Shown piece by piece: positions 20,465 through 28,838 of a stretch of DNA of 64,000 nucleotides. The stretch's first letter is position 1. Every line of letters begins with the position of its first letter. The notes under the pieces were generated by a model, which did not search any database, was not told where the DNA came from, and saw only the letters and a program-made list of their open reading frames with translations. Origin of the DNA: Listeria weihenstephanensis (GTDB taxonomy: Bacteria; Bacillota; Bacilli; Lactobacillales; Listeriaceae). The stretch covers positions 3,112,036 through 3,176,035 of the forward strand of contig NZ_CP011102.1 of assembly GCF_003534205.1 (NCBI RefSeq), given 5' to 3'. Position numbers and translations under genes: made by a program.

Positions 20465-22048
20465 GTGAAATCTGAAAATTTAATTGCACCTGAATTTTAT
20501 AATATTACGGATGAAATTGCACAATTTGACTCGGAGAAAACGGCGCTGATTTGGCAGAATGAGGCTGGGGATGTGAAGGAATGGTCTTATCATCATTTGT
20601 TAGAGCAGGCGAACCGGTTTGCGACTGTGATGAAGGATGCTGGTATCGGGAAGGGCGATCATGTGATTGTGATGATGCCGCGGTTGTTGGAGACGTACGC
20701 GGTTTATATGGGGATTTGGCTGACGGGCGCGATTATTATTCCTGCCTCGGAGCTTTTAAAGGCGCATGATTTGGAATATCGGATTCATCATGCGGGCGTG
20801 AAAGCTGTGATTGCGGACGTGAGTTGTACGGCGGAGTTTGATAAGATCGTGGACGCGCCTAGTATCGTGACGCGGATTGTTGTTGGGGCGGACGGCGCGC
20901 GTGATGGTTGGCTGGGTTATGAGCGGTTGATTGAGGACGCTGACGCCGAATTTGAGAAGGTAGCGACGCGCAAAGATGATCCTTGTTTGCTGGCCTTTAC
21001 GTCAGGCACGACGGGGAATCCGAAGGGTGTGGTGCATGTGCATGGTTGGGGTTACGCACACATTCGGATCGCCGCGGACCACTGGTTGGATATTCGCGAG
21101 AGCGACACGGTTTGGGCAACGGCTGGACCTGGCTGGCAAAAGTGGGTTTGGTCGCCGTTCTTGTCTGTTTTAGGCAAAGGCGCGACGGGTTTCATTTATA
21201 ATGGGCGTTTCCGTCCCGCGAAACAGTTGGAACTTTTGCAAGATAAGCAAATTAATGTGCTTTGCTGTACGCCGACGGAATACCGTTTGATGGCGAAGGC
21301 GGACCACTTGGATTCGTATGATTTGAGTCATTTGCGCAGCGCTGTTTCTGCTGGTGAGCCGCTGAACCGCGAAGTTATCACAGTTTTCCAAGACAATTTT
21401 GACATTAAGGTTCGCGATGGTTATGGCCAGACCGAGAGTACGCTTCTGATTGGGACGCTTGTGGAGTTTCCGATTCGTCCGGGCTCGATGGGCAAGCCGA
21501 TTATGCCGGAGTACATGGCGATTATTGATGAAAATGGCCAGCCTGTTGGTGTCGGCGAAATTGGCGATATCGCGATGCGCAAAGATTTCCCAGCGCTGTT
21601 CCAAGAATATTACAAAGAGCCTGAGCGTCTTGAAAAAGCGATTCGCGGCGATTATTTCGTGTCCGGCGACCGCGCGTACCGTGATGAGGACGATTACTAC
21701 TGGTTCCAAGGCCGCAATGACGATATTATTATTAGTTCTGGATATACAATTGGACCGTTTGAGGTGGAAGACGCGTTGACGAACCATCCGAGCGTGAAAG
21801 AAGTCGCTGTTGTGGCAAGCCCTGACGAGATTCGCGGTACGGTTGTGAAAGCGTTCATCGTTTTGAAAGACGGTTTTGTTGGAGATTCGACGCTTGTGAA
21901 AGAGTTGCAGAACTTCACGAAAGAACACACCGCACCGTATAAATATCCACGACGCATTGAGTTTGTAGAGAGTTTGCCGAAAACTGATTCTGGAAAAGTT
22001 CGCCGCGTGGCATTGCGCGATGCAGAATTCGCGAAAATCTCACAATAA
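20465..22048 (+). CDS. Acyl-CoA synthetase (medium/branched-chain, MbcS/AcsA-like)
   Basis: This 527-residue AMP-forming ligase activates a short or branched carboxylic acid to its CoA ester via an acyl-AMP. Seen: the P-loop-like FTSGTTGNPKGV near residue 165, the DGYGQTE motif near 320, SGDRAYRDEDDYYWFQGRNDD in the hinge region and the C-terminal acylation lysine in PKTDSGKVRR. The start is GTG at 20465 with AAGGAG about 10 nt upstream. The protein resembles the B. subtilis methylbutyryl-CoA synthetase group, which would let a Listeria feed branched acids into membrane lipid synthesis. The exact substrate is inference. Confidence 0.85.
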   Translation: MKSENLIAPEFYNITDEIAQFDSEKTALIWQNEAGDVKEWSYHHLLEQANRFATVMKDAGIGKGDHVIVMMPRLLETYAVYMGIWLTGAIIIPASELLKAHDLEYRIHHAGVKAVIADVSCTAEFDKIVDAPSIVTRIVVGADGARDGWLGYERLIEDADAEFEKVATRKDDPCLLAFTSGTTGNPKGVVHVHGWGYAHIRIAADHWLDIRESDTVWATAGPGWQKWVWSPFLSVLGKGATGFIYNGRFRPAKQLELLQDKQINVLCCTPTEYRLMAKADHLDSYDLSHLRSAVSAGEPLNREVITVFQDNFDIKVRDGYGQTESTLLIGTLVEFPIRPGSMGKPIMPEYMAIIDENGQPVGVGEIGDIAMRKDFPALFQEYYKEPERLEKAIRGDYFVSGDRAYRDEDDYYWFQGRNDDIIISSGYTIGPFEVEDALTNHPSVKEVAVVASPDEIRGTVVKAFIVLKDGFVGDSTLVKELQNFTKEHTAPYKYPRRIEFVESLPKTDSGKVRRVALRDAEFAKISQ

Positions 22049-22120
22049 TCGTTGCTAAATCGTGCGAAATTGGGTACAATCATTCCAAGTAACTTGCTTT
22101 TGAGAGAGGGAATGGTATAG

Positions 22121-22561
22121 ATGGAAACACGGTTTATAGAAGCTAGCGAAACACACGATTTGCGCCACCGCGTGCTGATTCCAGATCATCCAGTGGAGGC
22201 GTTGGTCTATCCAGGAGACGAGGATGAGACGACGTTTCATGTTGGGGTGTTTGATGACGAAGGACGGCTGGTCGCAATCGGGAGTTTTTATGAAGAGTCG
22301 GATGATCATTTTGAAGGTGAAAAACAGTATCGATTACGCGGCATGGCGAGTGATTCAAAGGCACGGCTGCAAGGACTTGGTAAAGCTGTGATTGTGTTTG
22401 CGGAGGAAGAGCTCGTGCGACGTGACGCCGATTTACTTTGGTGTAACGCACGCGTAATTGCGACTGGATTTTATGAAAAAATGGGCTTCTATTCGATTGG
22501 AGAAGAGTTCGTGATTCCGAAAATCGGCGGGCATTATCGGATGGGGAAAGATTATAAATGA
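22121..22561 (+). CDS. GNAT family N-acetyltransferase
   Basis: This 146-residue protein has the GNAT acetyl-CoA core: LRGMASDSKARLQGLGKAVI (motif A, Q/R-x-x-G-x-G/A form) and the later NARVIATGFYEKMGFYSIGEEF motif B, which is typical of small acetyltransferases. GAGAGAGGG precedes the ATG. It follows the acyl-CoA synthetase by 72 nt and shares its terminator, so the two probably form an operon. Substrate unknown. Confidence 0.88.
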   Translation: METRFIEASETHDLRHRVLIPDHPVEALVYPGDEDETTFHVGVFDDEGRLVAIGSFYEESDDHFEGEKQYRLRGMASDSKARLQGLGKAVIVFAEEELVRRDADLLWCNARVIATGFYEKMGFYSIGEEFVIPKIGGHYRMGKDYK

Positions 22562-22565
22562 GCAA

Positions 22566-22603
22566 ATGGAGTGTCCAGGTAAATCGGACACCCCATTTTT
22601 TAT
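22566..22603 (+). terminator. Terminator after the acetyltransferase
   Basis: GGAGTGTCC pairs with GGACACCCC (one mismatch) and is followed by ATTTTTTATTTT. Confidence 0.85.
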
Positions 22604-22655
22604 TTTGAGCAAAAGAAAGTTGTGTTCAAGTTAAAAAATATAGACCTCATAACAT

Positions 22656-22710
22656 GCTACACTTGAGTAGCCGTCTACCTCTAGACGAAAACAGCATCTA
22701 GGGAAGGAGG
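22656..22710 (+). promoter_or_regulatory. Toxin mRNA (RNA I) promoter and 5' hairpin
   Basis: An extended -10 element TGCTACACT (22655-22663) has no clear -35. Just downstream, CGTCTA-CCTC-TAGACG (22672-22687) forms a perfect 6-bp hairpin. Its CCTC loop is complementary to part of the AAGGAGG ribosome site at 22704-22710. In Fst loci a 5' stem-loop of this kind limits toxin translation. Confidence 0.5.
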
Positions 22711-22717
22711 GAAACAT

Positions 22718-22891
22718 GTGAATATCTTTTCTACCATTCTTGCGCCGGTCATTGTTGGTTGCATCCTTGCAATCTTCAATCACTGGTTAGAGACTCGACG
22801 CAAGAAAAAGAATAGTAGACGGTTTGCTAACCAAAAAAGAAGCCCCCATCTCCTTACCCGAGATGGGGGCTTCGCTTTGGGTAACATATGA
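22718..22891 (+). CDS. Fst/Ldr-family type I toxin peptide
   Basis: A GTG start with AAGGAGG 7 nt upstream encodes a small membrane peptide of 57 codons. Its first 30 residues carry the family hallmark: ILAPVIVGC, a hydrophobic helix, then NHWLE and a charged RRKKK tail. Known Fst toxins are about 33 residues and depolarise the membrane when over-expressed. Here the frame does not stop after the charged tail but runs through the terminator hairpin to a TGA at 22889. A one-base change or -1 slippage at AAAAAG (around 22805-22811) would give a canonical 32-residue product ending in KKKE. RNA II, the repeats and the shared terminator confirm the locus type. Confidence 0.8.
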   Translation: MNIFSTILAPVIVGCILAIFNHWLETRRKKKNSRRFANQKRSPHLLTRDGGFALGNI

Positions 22892-22903
22892 ATATCTTTT
22901 TCC
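22832..22903 (-). ncRNA. Fst-type antitoxin RNA (RNA II)
   Basis: A transcript of about 71 nt is predicted from a promoter at 22910-22938 to the T6 run at 22833-22838. It contains the complement of DRb near its 5' end and the shared 13-bp terminator hairpin at its 3' end. It is antisense to the toxin mRNA at the 3' end and can pair with DRa over the toxin start codon. Size and layout match RNA II of par loci. Inferred from sequence only. Confidence 0.75.
22840..22872. terminator. Shared terminator hairpin of toxin and antitoxin RNAs
   Basis: AAGCCCCCATCTC and GAGATGGGGGCTT form a perfect 13-bp stem with a 7-nt loop. The minus strand continues with TTTTTT, a strong terminator for RNA II. On the plus strand the tail is only TTCGCTTTGG, which is weaker. 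Confidence 0.85.
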
Positions 22904-22909
22904 ACGTCT

Positions 22910-22938
22910 ATTATAACATATCTATATGCATATGTATA
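22910..22938 (-). promoter_or_regulatory. Antitoxin RNA II promoter
   Basis: On the minus strand TATACA (22933-22938), a 17-bp spacer and TATAAT (22910-22915) point toward the toxin gene. This is stronger than the toxin's own promoter, as expected for a labile antitoxin. Confidence 0.75.
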
Positions 22939-22951
22939 TTGGTTGTGATAC

Positions 22952-23482
22952 CTAATACGGAAATTTGTATACATCATAATTATACAATACAACAACCGTT
23001 ACACTATCATTTGTTGCGTTGATTCCAAAACCGATTTTCTGATTAGTTTTCGAATCCTGAAATTCAATAACATCACCATACATCTCCGTATTTTTCTTCC
23101 TGTAATCAGTCCCGTATTCCCGTTTAATATCCGCCAGACTGCTACCAAGGCCAATTCCCTTTCCTGTCGTAAACTTCTGCCCATCGATTTTCTCCCTGAG
23201 CTCCATGCAGACAATTTTGTTCGTTTTAGCATCTGCCCTTACAATAAAACCAGTCTCATCATCAAAGTAATATAAAGTTACGTCGTCCTCGCTCACAATC
23301 TCAAACCCAGGATAATAATGCTTAATTTGAGATTCATCCATTCCAATAGCTAATTTACCAATCTGCTCATCTTTTAGCGAGGTGTCATTAACCGGCCAGA
23401 CGTCCTTCACCCATACAACTCCAATATAGGCGAAGAGTCCGACTAGCAGAATTCCAATAATCAATAATATCTTTTTCAGCAT
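22952..23482 (-). CDS. Membrane-anchored protein of unknown function
   Basis: This 176-residue protein has one N-terminal transmembrane helix (residues 3-26, KKILLIIGILLVGLFAYIGV) and an extracytoplasmic domain of about 150 residues rich in Asp, Lys and beta-type sequence. A GGTGGAAA site precedes the ATG. It follows the VanZ-like gene by 11 nt, so the two were probably co-transcribed. The repeated pattern IGxDESQIKxxYPGFE / GLGSSLADIKREYG looks like two copies of a small motif that senses or binds something, but I do not recognise the family. Confidence 0.75.
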   Translation of the reverse strand: MLKKILLIIGILLVGLFAYIGVVWVKDVWPVNDTSLKDEQIGKLAIGMDESQIKHYYPGFEIVSEDDVTLYYFDDETGFIVRADAKTNKIVCMELREKIDGQKFTTGKGIGLGSSLADIKREYGTDYRKKNTEMYGDVIEFQDSKTNQKIGFGINATNDSVTVVVLYNYDVYKFPY

Positions 23483-23493
23483 TTTCCACCGCC

Positions 23494-24023
23494 CTAAAAT
23501 TCATATATATTCCATTTACGAAAAAGAGGCTTACAGACGTAAAATATCGCAAATCCAATCATGCCGCCCGCCGTGTTAAAAATGAGGTCATCCACGTCGA
23601 TAGAATGCGGAATAGCTTGGTATAAAAGATTCTGAATCAGCTGCGCCATCTCGATCGAAAGTGTAAAAATAAACGCCGTCATCAACATCCGCTTCCACGT
23701 CACGTGATATTTCGAGCATTGCGCATACAAACATCCGAGAGGAATAAACATAATGATATTCGCAACGACTTGAAAAAATGTGCCGTAGTTATCGAAATTC
23801 CGGTACACATATATTTCGCTAATCGTCGCAAACGGAATCACATTAATCCACCGCGTATTCTTAAACATAGTCTCCCGAAGCTCCGGCTCAAGCTCGATTG
23901 GAAAAACAGGAAGCTTTTGAAGACAATTTTCTCGATAGGTGCTTTGTTTCTTATCCAACTAATCAAAAATGAAATGTAAATCAGCGGTGCTATAACAAGC
24001 AGTAATTCCGCTTTTATCGTCAA
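23494..24023 (-). pseudogene. VanZ-like membrane protein, probably frameshifted
   Basis: The frame 23494-23958 encodes the body of a VanZ-family protein (WINVIPFATI, then four hydrophobic segments, SIDVDDLIFNTAGG near the end). It can only start at a TTG without a ribosome site and lacks the first membrane helix. That helix (IKAELLLVIAPLIYISFLISWI) is present immediately upstream in another frame, reaching VFKSF before running into unrelated sequence. A single-base indel near 23900-23930, beside the A5 run at 23902-23906, would join them. VanZ proteins give low-level teicoplanin resistance or act in the envelope. An unusual start rather than a frameshift is possible. Confidence 0.5.
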
Positions 24024-24379
24024 GTTTATCTCACATCTGCCTATTTGTTTTTGAGTGTGCCATTTGCGGTTATCCAGTAGTAGCGATTGCTCTTGCCTTT
24101 GAACATTGGTTTCTTCACCTTCATCCCTCTTATTTAGTATCACTTGTAAGTGTAAACGACCACACACAAATAGTCAAAATATTATAAAATCAAAGTATAT
24201 AAAGATACTATATAAAAATACAGACCAAAAACGTCTTGAAAGCGCTGATGGCCTTGGTTTTAGGAATTGTGAATAGTGAGGCTGTGTAATTTGTTAGTTA
24301 CGACTCGCCGCATTTTACATTAAAGCGTGTTCAAATACGTAAAAATTTCAACTAGTTTCTAATCTGGTTAGTTATATCC
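24024..24379. other. Intergenic stretch, no supported gene
   Basis: AT-rich DNA. A 27-codon minus-strand frame (24041-24124, beginning MKVKKPMFKGKSN) has GAGGG directly abutting its ATG, which is too close for a ribosome site. I see no terminator or clear promoter. Confidence 0.4.
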
Positions 24380-24631
24380 TCACTTTTCCACAACCATCCT
24401 CGCTGGAAAAACACTACCTTCTCGTGCCACGACTCTAACAATTCTTTCTATAGCCCAATGCTCATATGCCTCATTAGATACATGAGGCTCATTCACTTCT
24501 TCCACTACTTTAAATTTCCTAGCTTTTTTATTAAATTCTATTATTCCTAATTGTTGCTCATTAGGTCCAAATTTATAACTAACCATCACATCATTTTCCA
24601 GTTCTTTTATCATCAACACATAGACTGCCAT
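24380..24631 (-). CDS. Small hypothetical protein, immunity-like size and context
   Basis: This 83-residue acidic/mixed soluble protein has AGAGG about 9 nt before the ATG. It has no known motif; the pattern of alternating short beta-type stretches and an EHWAIERIVRVV helix is common in small immunity proteins. It lies among broken genes, so it may be a leftover of a polymorphic-toxin immunity cluster. That is context only. Confidence 0.5.
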   Translation of the reverse strand: MAVYVLMIKELENDVMVSYKFGPNEQQLGIIEFNKKARKFKVVEEVNEPHVSNEAYEHWAIERIVRVVAREGSVFPARMVVEK

Positions 24632-24676
24632 AACTATAAACCTCTGCTATATTTTTCTAATATTTCAATTTTCTAC

Positions 24677-25012
24677 TCAATCTTTCTCAAGAAAATTCTC
24701 TAATACATTCTTTACTGGTAATGATGCGCCAACTAAAAGCTTGTCTATTTTCTTCTTCAACGATTCCATGATAGAACTATCCATCCCATCCCAATCGAAT
24801 CCCCTCAGAGAATCGATACACGCAACGAATACATCATCATCTGGCGTATCGATAATATCTAATATTATTCTTAATTCATATGAGGTATCTGTACCACCTA
24901 AGCATTCGACTAATCGCTTTTTCCATCTATTCGTCTCATTTGGAATCATAGCTGTTAAATTCACCCTATCTTCATCTGAAAACTCTTCCAAAATGTCTTG
25001 GCAAACAAACAA
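24677..25012 (-). pseudogene. 5'-truncated helical protein remnant
   Basis: An open frame of 111 residues (FVCQDILEEFSDED...) is rich in short helices, like a HEAT-type or immunity protein. It has no ATG or GTG; the only start is a TTG without a ribosome site, and the frame stays open for 12 further codons upstream (SDDYWYDNAL) before a TAA. It looks like the C-terminal part of a longer protein. Function unknown. Confidence 0.4.
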
Positions 25013-25134
25013 AGCATTATCGTACCAGTAGTCATCACTATAACTTAATTATATCTCGTATAACCATTTAGTCCAAGGTGTTCACGAATATAAAATCAGA
25101 CGCAACAAGCAAACCCCTGATTGCGCCCTCCTAT

Positions 25135-26883
25135 TCACATAACCCTCGCCCGCAAAACCCCAACCCGCGCGCTTTCCCCAACATTCCTAATCCTAAATCG
25201 CTCCACCTGCGCGGGAATCACAAACGTCTCCACATAATTCACTTCAAACGCTTCAAACGCCCCGTCCACGCTCTCTACAACGACCTTATCCCCCTCCACC
25301 AAATTCAACATATTCACCGTTTTTTCTGTATTATCATAATCCACGAAATCAGTAAACCAATCCCGCTCTGTCCGAATTTGCTCCGTCTTATACAGCCCGG
25401 TCTTCTCTTTTTTATGCGTCTCCGTCTCAACCAGCGTCTCGAAATGATTCACCAGATTCTCCGCGACCCAATCCTCCGAACGATCCCAATTTATCACTTT
25501 TTCTCCATGCTCAATATGCACCGGCCTCGGTTTGCCATCTAGCCCCAAGCGTCCCCAATCCCACAACTTGAACGTGAAAATATACGCGCACAGGCTTATC
25601 TCAAGAATCATCGAATCCGCGCCCGAACAATGCACCGTGCCTGATGGTATTAAGAAATGATCGTGTTTTTTCGCTGGAAACGTATTGACATACCGCGTCG
25701 CATCAAGTTCCGCCGCACCTGTCTGCGCCTCCTCAAGCGCCGCGATCAGCTCCTCCGACTCCACGCCATCCTTCACACCCAAGTAAACGACCGCATCCTC
25801 CTTCGCATCGAGCAAATAATAACTCTCCTCCTGCGTGTAATCCATGCCGAATTGTTTCTTAATGTATTCCTTATCCGGGTGCACCTGCAAGCTCAAATTC
25901 TGCCCACCCACCGTATCCAAAAAGTCAAACCGAATCGGCAACTCGGCTCCAAATCGGCTAAACACCAACTCGCCCAGTAGCTCCCTCGGATATTTCAAAA
26001 CAGCATTCATCGCCGGCGTCTCAATCCTCGTATTGCCAAATTGCAAATACAAACTATTCTCCTCCGCAACCCCATCAAACGCCCACGCAAAATTTTCCAC
26101 ACTCGAATCCAAGCCTAAATTCTCCTTCATCCACTGCCCGCCCCATACACCTGGATCAAAATACGGAACGAGGCGAAACGGTCCCCGCAACATCTGCTCA
26201 AGCCCAGAACAATAATCCGACCAGCGCACCATTTTAGGATTCTCCAAAACATTTTCGTCAACATAATAGTCAATTTCCCCGAACAAATCCACCTTCAACC
26301 GATCAGCAGCCCGCCAATCCAAGAAAAATCCACGCTTATATTTCCGCAAAATATCCTCATCCAAATTCGTATCATTCCAATTTCCAATTTCACCAGAACG
26401 CATCCGCTTCTGAATCTCCCAACGCGCAACGTCCACGTAAACCGTCATATCAGCATCCCCCGCCAAGCTCGCGCCAGTTCCGAAAACAATCGTCAAACCG
26501 TCAGCCAGCGCCACTTTTTGCCGTAACAACTCCAACTGCGATTTCGCGTAATAATCCTCGATCTTAATCGCCGCCATCCGTCCAAAAACGCGATCTTCCG
26601 TAATTAGCATCGCGAATTTCTCCTGAATTTCCTGACCAGTCATCGCAAAATCATCAGCGCATAATATCGTCGCTTCTTTAAAATACGCCTCCAAATCCCG
26701 ACGCAAAACCTCCATCCGCACTCCCGGATAAGTCTCGATTACCAATACCATTTTCTCATCCGCTCGCCCAGCTATCGCACTTGAAAGCTCCGAAAATATC
26801 GTTTGAAATCCCGTCCATGTTTCAAAATCACCTTTCACCTTCGTTGTTGGACAGTGATTATATGTTGTGTGGTTGTTCCCCAA
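25135..26883 (-). CDS. manA: Class I mannose-6-phosphate isomerase with extra N-terminal domain
   Basis: This 582-residue protein starts at a TTG at 26883, with AGGAGG 8 nt upstream. The C-terminal half (from about 235) is a type I phosphomannose isomerase interconverting mannose-6-P and fructose-6-P. Zinc ligands are visible in LSLQVHPD (Gln, His), QEESYYLLDA (Glu) and IPSGTVHCSG (His). The first 200 residues resemble a P-loop nucleoside/sugar kinase (ETYPG..., FGTGASLAGDADMTVYVD, then ARWEIQKRMRSGE) but lack a GKS/T Walker A, so they are probably non-catalytic or altered. A standard ManA is about 315 residues. Its own promoter overlaps a cre site. It probably serves the alpha-mannoside operon on its upstream side. 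Confidence 0.85.
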   Translation of the reverse strand: MGNNHTTYNHCPTTKVKGDFETWTGFQTIFSELSSAIAGRADEKMVLVIETYPGVRMEVLRRDLEAYFKEATILCADDFAMTGQEIQEKFAMLITEDRVFGRMAAIKIEDYYAKSQLELLRQKVALADGLTIVFGTGASLAGDADMTVYVDVARWEIQKRMRSGEIGNWNDTNLDEDILRKYKRGFFLDWRAADRLKVDLFGEIDYYVDENVLENPKMVRWSDYCSGLEQMLRGPFRLVPYFDPGVWGGQWMKENLGLDSSVENFAWAFDGVAEENSLYLQFGNTRIETPAMNAVLKYPRELLGELVFSRFGAELPIRFDFLDTVGGQNLSLQVHPDKEYIKKQFGMDYTQEESYYLLDAKEDAVVYLGVKDGVESEELIAALEEAQTGAAELDATRYVNTFPAKKHDHFLIPSGTVHCSGADSMILEISLCAYIFTFKLWDWGRLGLDGKPRPVHIEHGEKVINWDRSEDWVAENLVNHFETLVETETHKKEKTGLYKTEQIRTERDWFTDFVDYDNTEKTVNMLNLVEGDKVVVESVDGAFEAFEVNYVETFVIPAQVERFRIRNVGESARVGVLRARVM

Positions 26884-26912
26884 TGTCAACGCCTCCTTCT
26901 CTTCATGCTTCC

Positions 26913-26941
26913 AGTATAAGAATTTAAAGCGCTTTCCACAA
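26913..26941 (-). promoter_or_regulatory. manA promoter with cre site
   Basis: Minus strand TTGTGG (26936-26941)-N17-TATACT (26913-26918). GGAAAGCGCTTTAA at 26924-26937, with its palindromic AAAGCGCTTT core, matches the CcpA cre consensus and overlaps the spacer and -35. Confidence 0.7.
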
Positions 26942-27069
26942 TACTTTTAGCCAATAGCGAAAACCATTTACGCCGTCCGAAAAGAAAGCGCAAAAAAGCC
27001 CCGTAAAACAACCGCATAGCAATCGATTTACTGAGCTTTTAAAATGACGTCATGTTCACAAACTCATAT

Positions 27070-27777
27070 CTAACAAATCGCGCGTTTGCGTTTCTTCCCG
27101 ACGCGATCTTTTTCAATCACTTTTTCGATGTAACCCGTTGCTAGCGGGACCTTACACGAAGTATCACCCATATCTACGTGAACTTGGCCGATATTTTCTG
27201 CAACGGAAATCGCTTTTTCAAGAAGAGGTGGATAGTAAGTTCCAACGCAGATGACAAATTGATTCATCGTATATTTAACACTATTTTTGGCAGCATGAAT
27301 ATTCTTTTCAACCTGTTCTAAAAGCTCCAGCACCTCAGTTTCGTTAATTTCCTCATTCGGCGCAAGGGATAAATAATTAGCGTAACAGCTCCATCCAGTG
27401 TCCTCAATTCGTTCTTCGCCAGACGCCATCCAAATTTTTGCGAGTTCGATCGCATATGGCGTTTCCGCTGCAAGGCTCGCTACGATAGCTTCATTTATGG
27501 CCGAACAATTCGCAGTTTCCGCCCAATTAAGCAGCTCTTCTTTCGTGATCGCTTTCGGATTGATCGTTAAGCCAGCTAAATACTGCGCATCATAATTCCC
27601 AGTTGCGAAAAGCTCACGAGAAACATCTGAATCCTTTATTTTCTTGACTAAGAATTTCTTCATATCCCCAATTTTAACACCAAAAATCGGCTCGTTCGCA
27701 CCATGTTTACAGAGGGTCTTTTTCGTTTGCTCAGAACCGAGAGATTCGAGTTGCCGCATCACTTCATTTGTATTCAT
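27070..27777 (-). CDS. AlkD-like DNA alkylation repair protein
   Basis: This 235-residue all-helical HEAT-like-repeat protein fits the AlkD/DNA alkylation repair family, which excises alkylated purines. Seen: GVKIGDMKKFLVKKIK, NYDAQYLAGL and ASGEERIEDTGWSCYANYLS segments. AAAGGAG precedes the ATG. The C-terminus is basic (KKRKRAIC). It stands alone between manA and the RpiR regulator and is unlikely to be part of sugar metabolism. Confidence 0.8.
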   Translation of the reverse strand: MNTNEVMRQLESLGSEQTKKTLCKHGANEPIFGVKIGDMKKFLVKKIKDSDVSRELFATGNYDAQYLAGLTINPKAITKEELLNWAETANCSAINEAIVASLAAETPYAIELAKIWMASGEERIEDTGWSCYANYLSLAPNEEINETEVLELLEQVEKNIHAAKNSVKYTMNQFVICVGTYYPPLLEKAISVAENIGQVHVDMGDTSCKVPLATGYIEKVIEKDRVGKKRKRAIC

Positions 27778-27864
27778 GTGGTTCTCCTTTTTGAACTTCG
27801 TTACCTCATAGTATAACCGAATTTTGGGCGGATAGCGAGTTGTGAATAAAAATCACCGATACTT

Positions 27865-28737
27865 TCATTCCTCATCCGCATCATCACTCTTTTTCTTAAA
27901 ATAAGGCCGTGTCCGCGATATTTTCGCTGCGATCGTTTCATCATACGTGCTCGCATAAACCGAATAAATAATATCCATCACGTGCAACATCTCAATCCGT
28001 GACGCCGCGGCGACAAACCCTTCTGGATGCTCGATCTGCGCTACCGTTATATTACAAGCAGCCACCTGCGCCAAGCTATTGTCCTCCTCCGATGTGAACG
28101 AAATCGTGTACGCGCCCAGTTGTTGTGCGATTTCGAGCGACGCGATCACCTCTTTTGTCTCCCCGCTATACGAAATCCCAACAGCCACGCAGCCCGCATC
28201 CGATTGCTGCGCTTGCGAAATCTGAATATGCGAGTCCGCAAAAGCGCTCGTACTCTTCCCCGAACGCATAAACCGGTAAGAGAAATCTTGCGCTACCAAA
28301 TTCGAAACCCCGCAACCGTAGAAATCAATCCGCTTCGCCTCGTATAGTATTTTCGCTAAATCTGTCACCAACTCCGAATCCAAAAACTGCACACTTTTGA
28401 TCATCCCGTTTATCGTCAAGTTCGTAATCACTTCGCCAATTTCAATCGCTGCCTTATTCGGATAAATATACCCGCGATTATACACTTCCTGCTTTTCGAA
28501 AAACCATTTATGTAAGTTCAGTACTAAGTCTTGCTTAAAATCAGTGTACCCTTTGTAGCCCAGTTTCTTGCACATCCGTACAATCGTCGCCGGACTCGTG
28601 AAACATTCATTCGCCAATTGTGTAATATGCATCGTTTTTACCGTTTCTGCATTGGTCACGATATATTTGGCAATGTCTTGATATGACCCCATCGACTGTT
28701 TTGCTAGCGCTTGCAATTGTACAATTCCTGATTTCAT
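27865..28737 (-). CDS. RpiR/MurR-family regulator with SIS domain
   Basis: This 290-residue protein has an N-terminal helix-turn-helix (about residues 35-75, ITQLANECFTSPATIVRMCK) and a C-terminal SIS sugar-phosphate-binding domain (DFYGCGVSN, then GISYSGETKEV). GAGG lies 8 nt before the ATG. It sits just downstream of, and in the same orientation as, the mannoside genes and is the likely specific regulator, sensing a phosphosugar such as mannose-6-P. Its operator was not identified. Confidence 0.87.
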   Translation of the reverse strand: MKSGIVQLQALAKQSMGSYQDIAKYIVTNAETVKTMHITQLANECFTSPATIVRMCKKLGYKGYTDFKQDLVLNLHKWFFEKQEVYNRGYIYPNKAAIEIGEVITNLTINGMIKSVQFLDSELVTDLAKILYEAKRIDFYGCGVSNLVAQDFSYRFMRSGKSTSAFADSHIQISQAQQSDAGCVAVGISYSGETKEVIASLEIAQQLGAYTISFTSEEDNSLAQVAACNITVAQIEHPEGFVAAASRIEMLHVMDIIYSVYASTYDETIAAKISRTRPYFKKKSDDADEE

Positions 28738-28838
28738 GGCTAAAACCTCTTTTCCTCATATATGCCCATTATACAACGAAAATCTCCATAATTACTCGAA
28801 AAATAATCACAGAGATATTTCGTCGTATTGAAAACAAA

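Larger units (their letters stand above)
22714..22902. repeat. Direct repeats DRa/DRb of the Fst-type locus
   Basis: ACATGTGAATATCTTTTC at 22714-22731, over the toxin start codon, and ACATATGAATATCTTTTT at 22884-22901 match at 16 of 18 positions. The second copy lies in the antisense RNA. This allows RNA II to base-pair with the toxin start region, as in the pAD1 par locus. Confidence 0.8.

Noticed and set aside
21170-22083. Long minus-strand frames opposite the acyl-CoA synthetase
   Set aside because: Composition and position show that they are shadows of the real plus-strand gene with its AMP-binding motifs.
27041-27050. TGACGTCA palindrome downstream of the AlkD-like gene
   Set aside because: A single 8-bp palindrome past a stop codon, with no promoter or partner site, is expected by chance.
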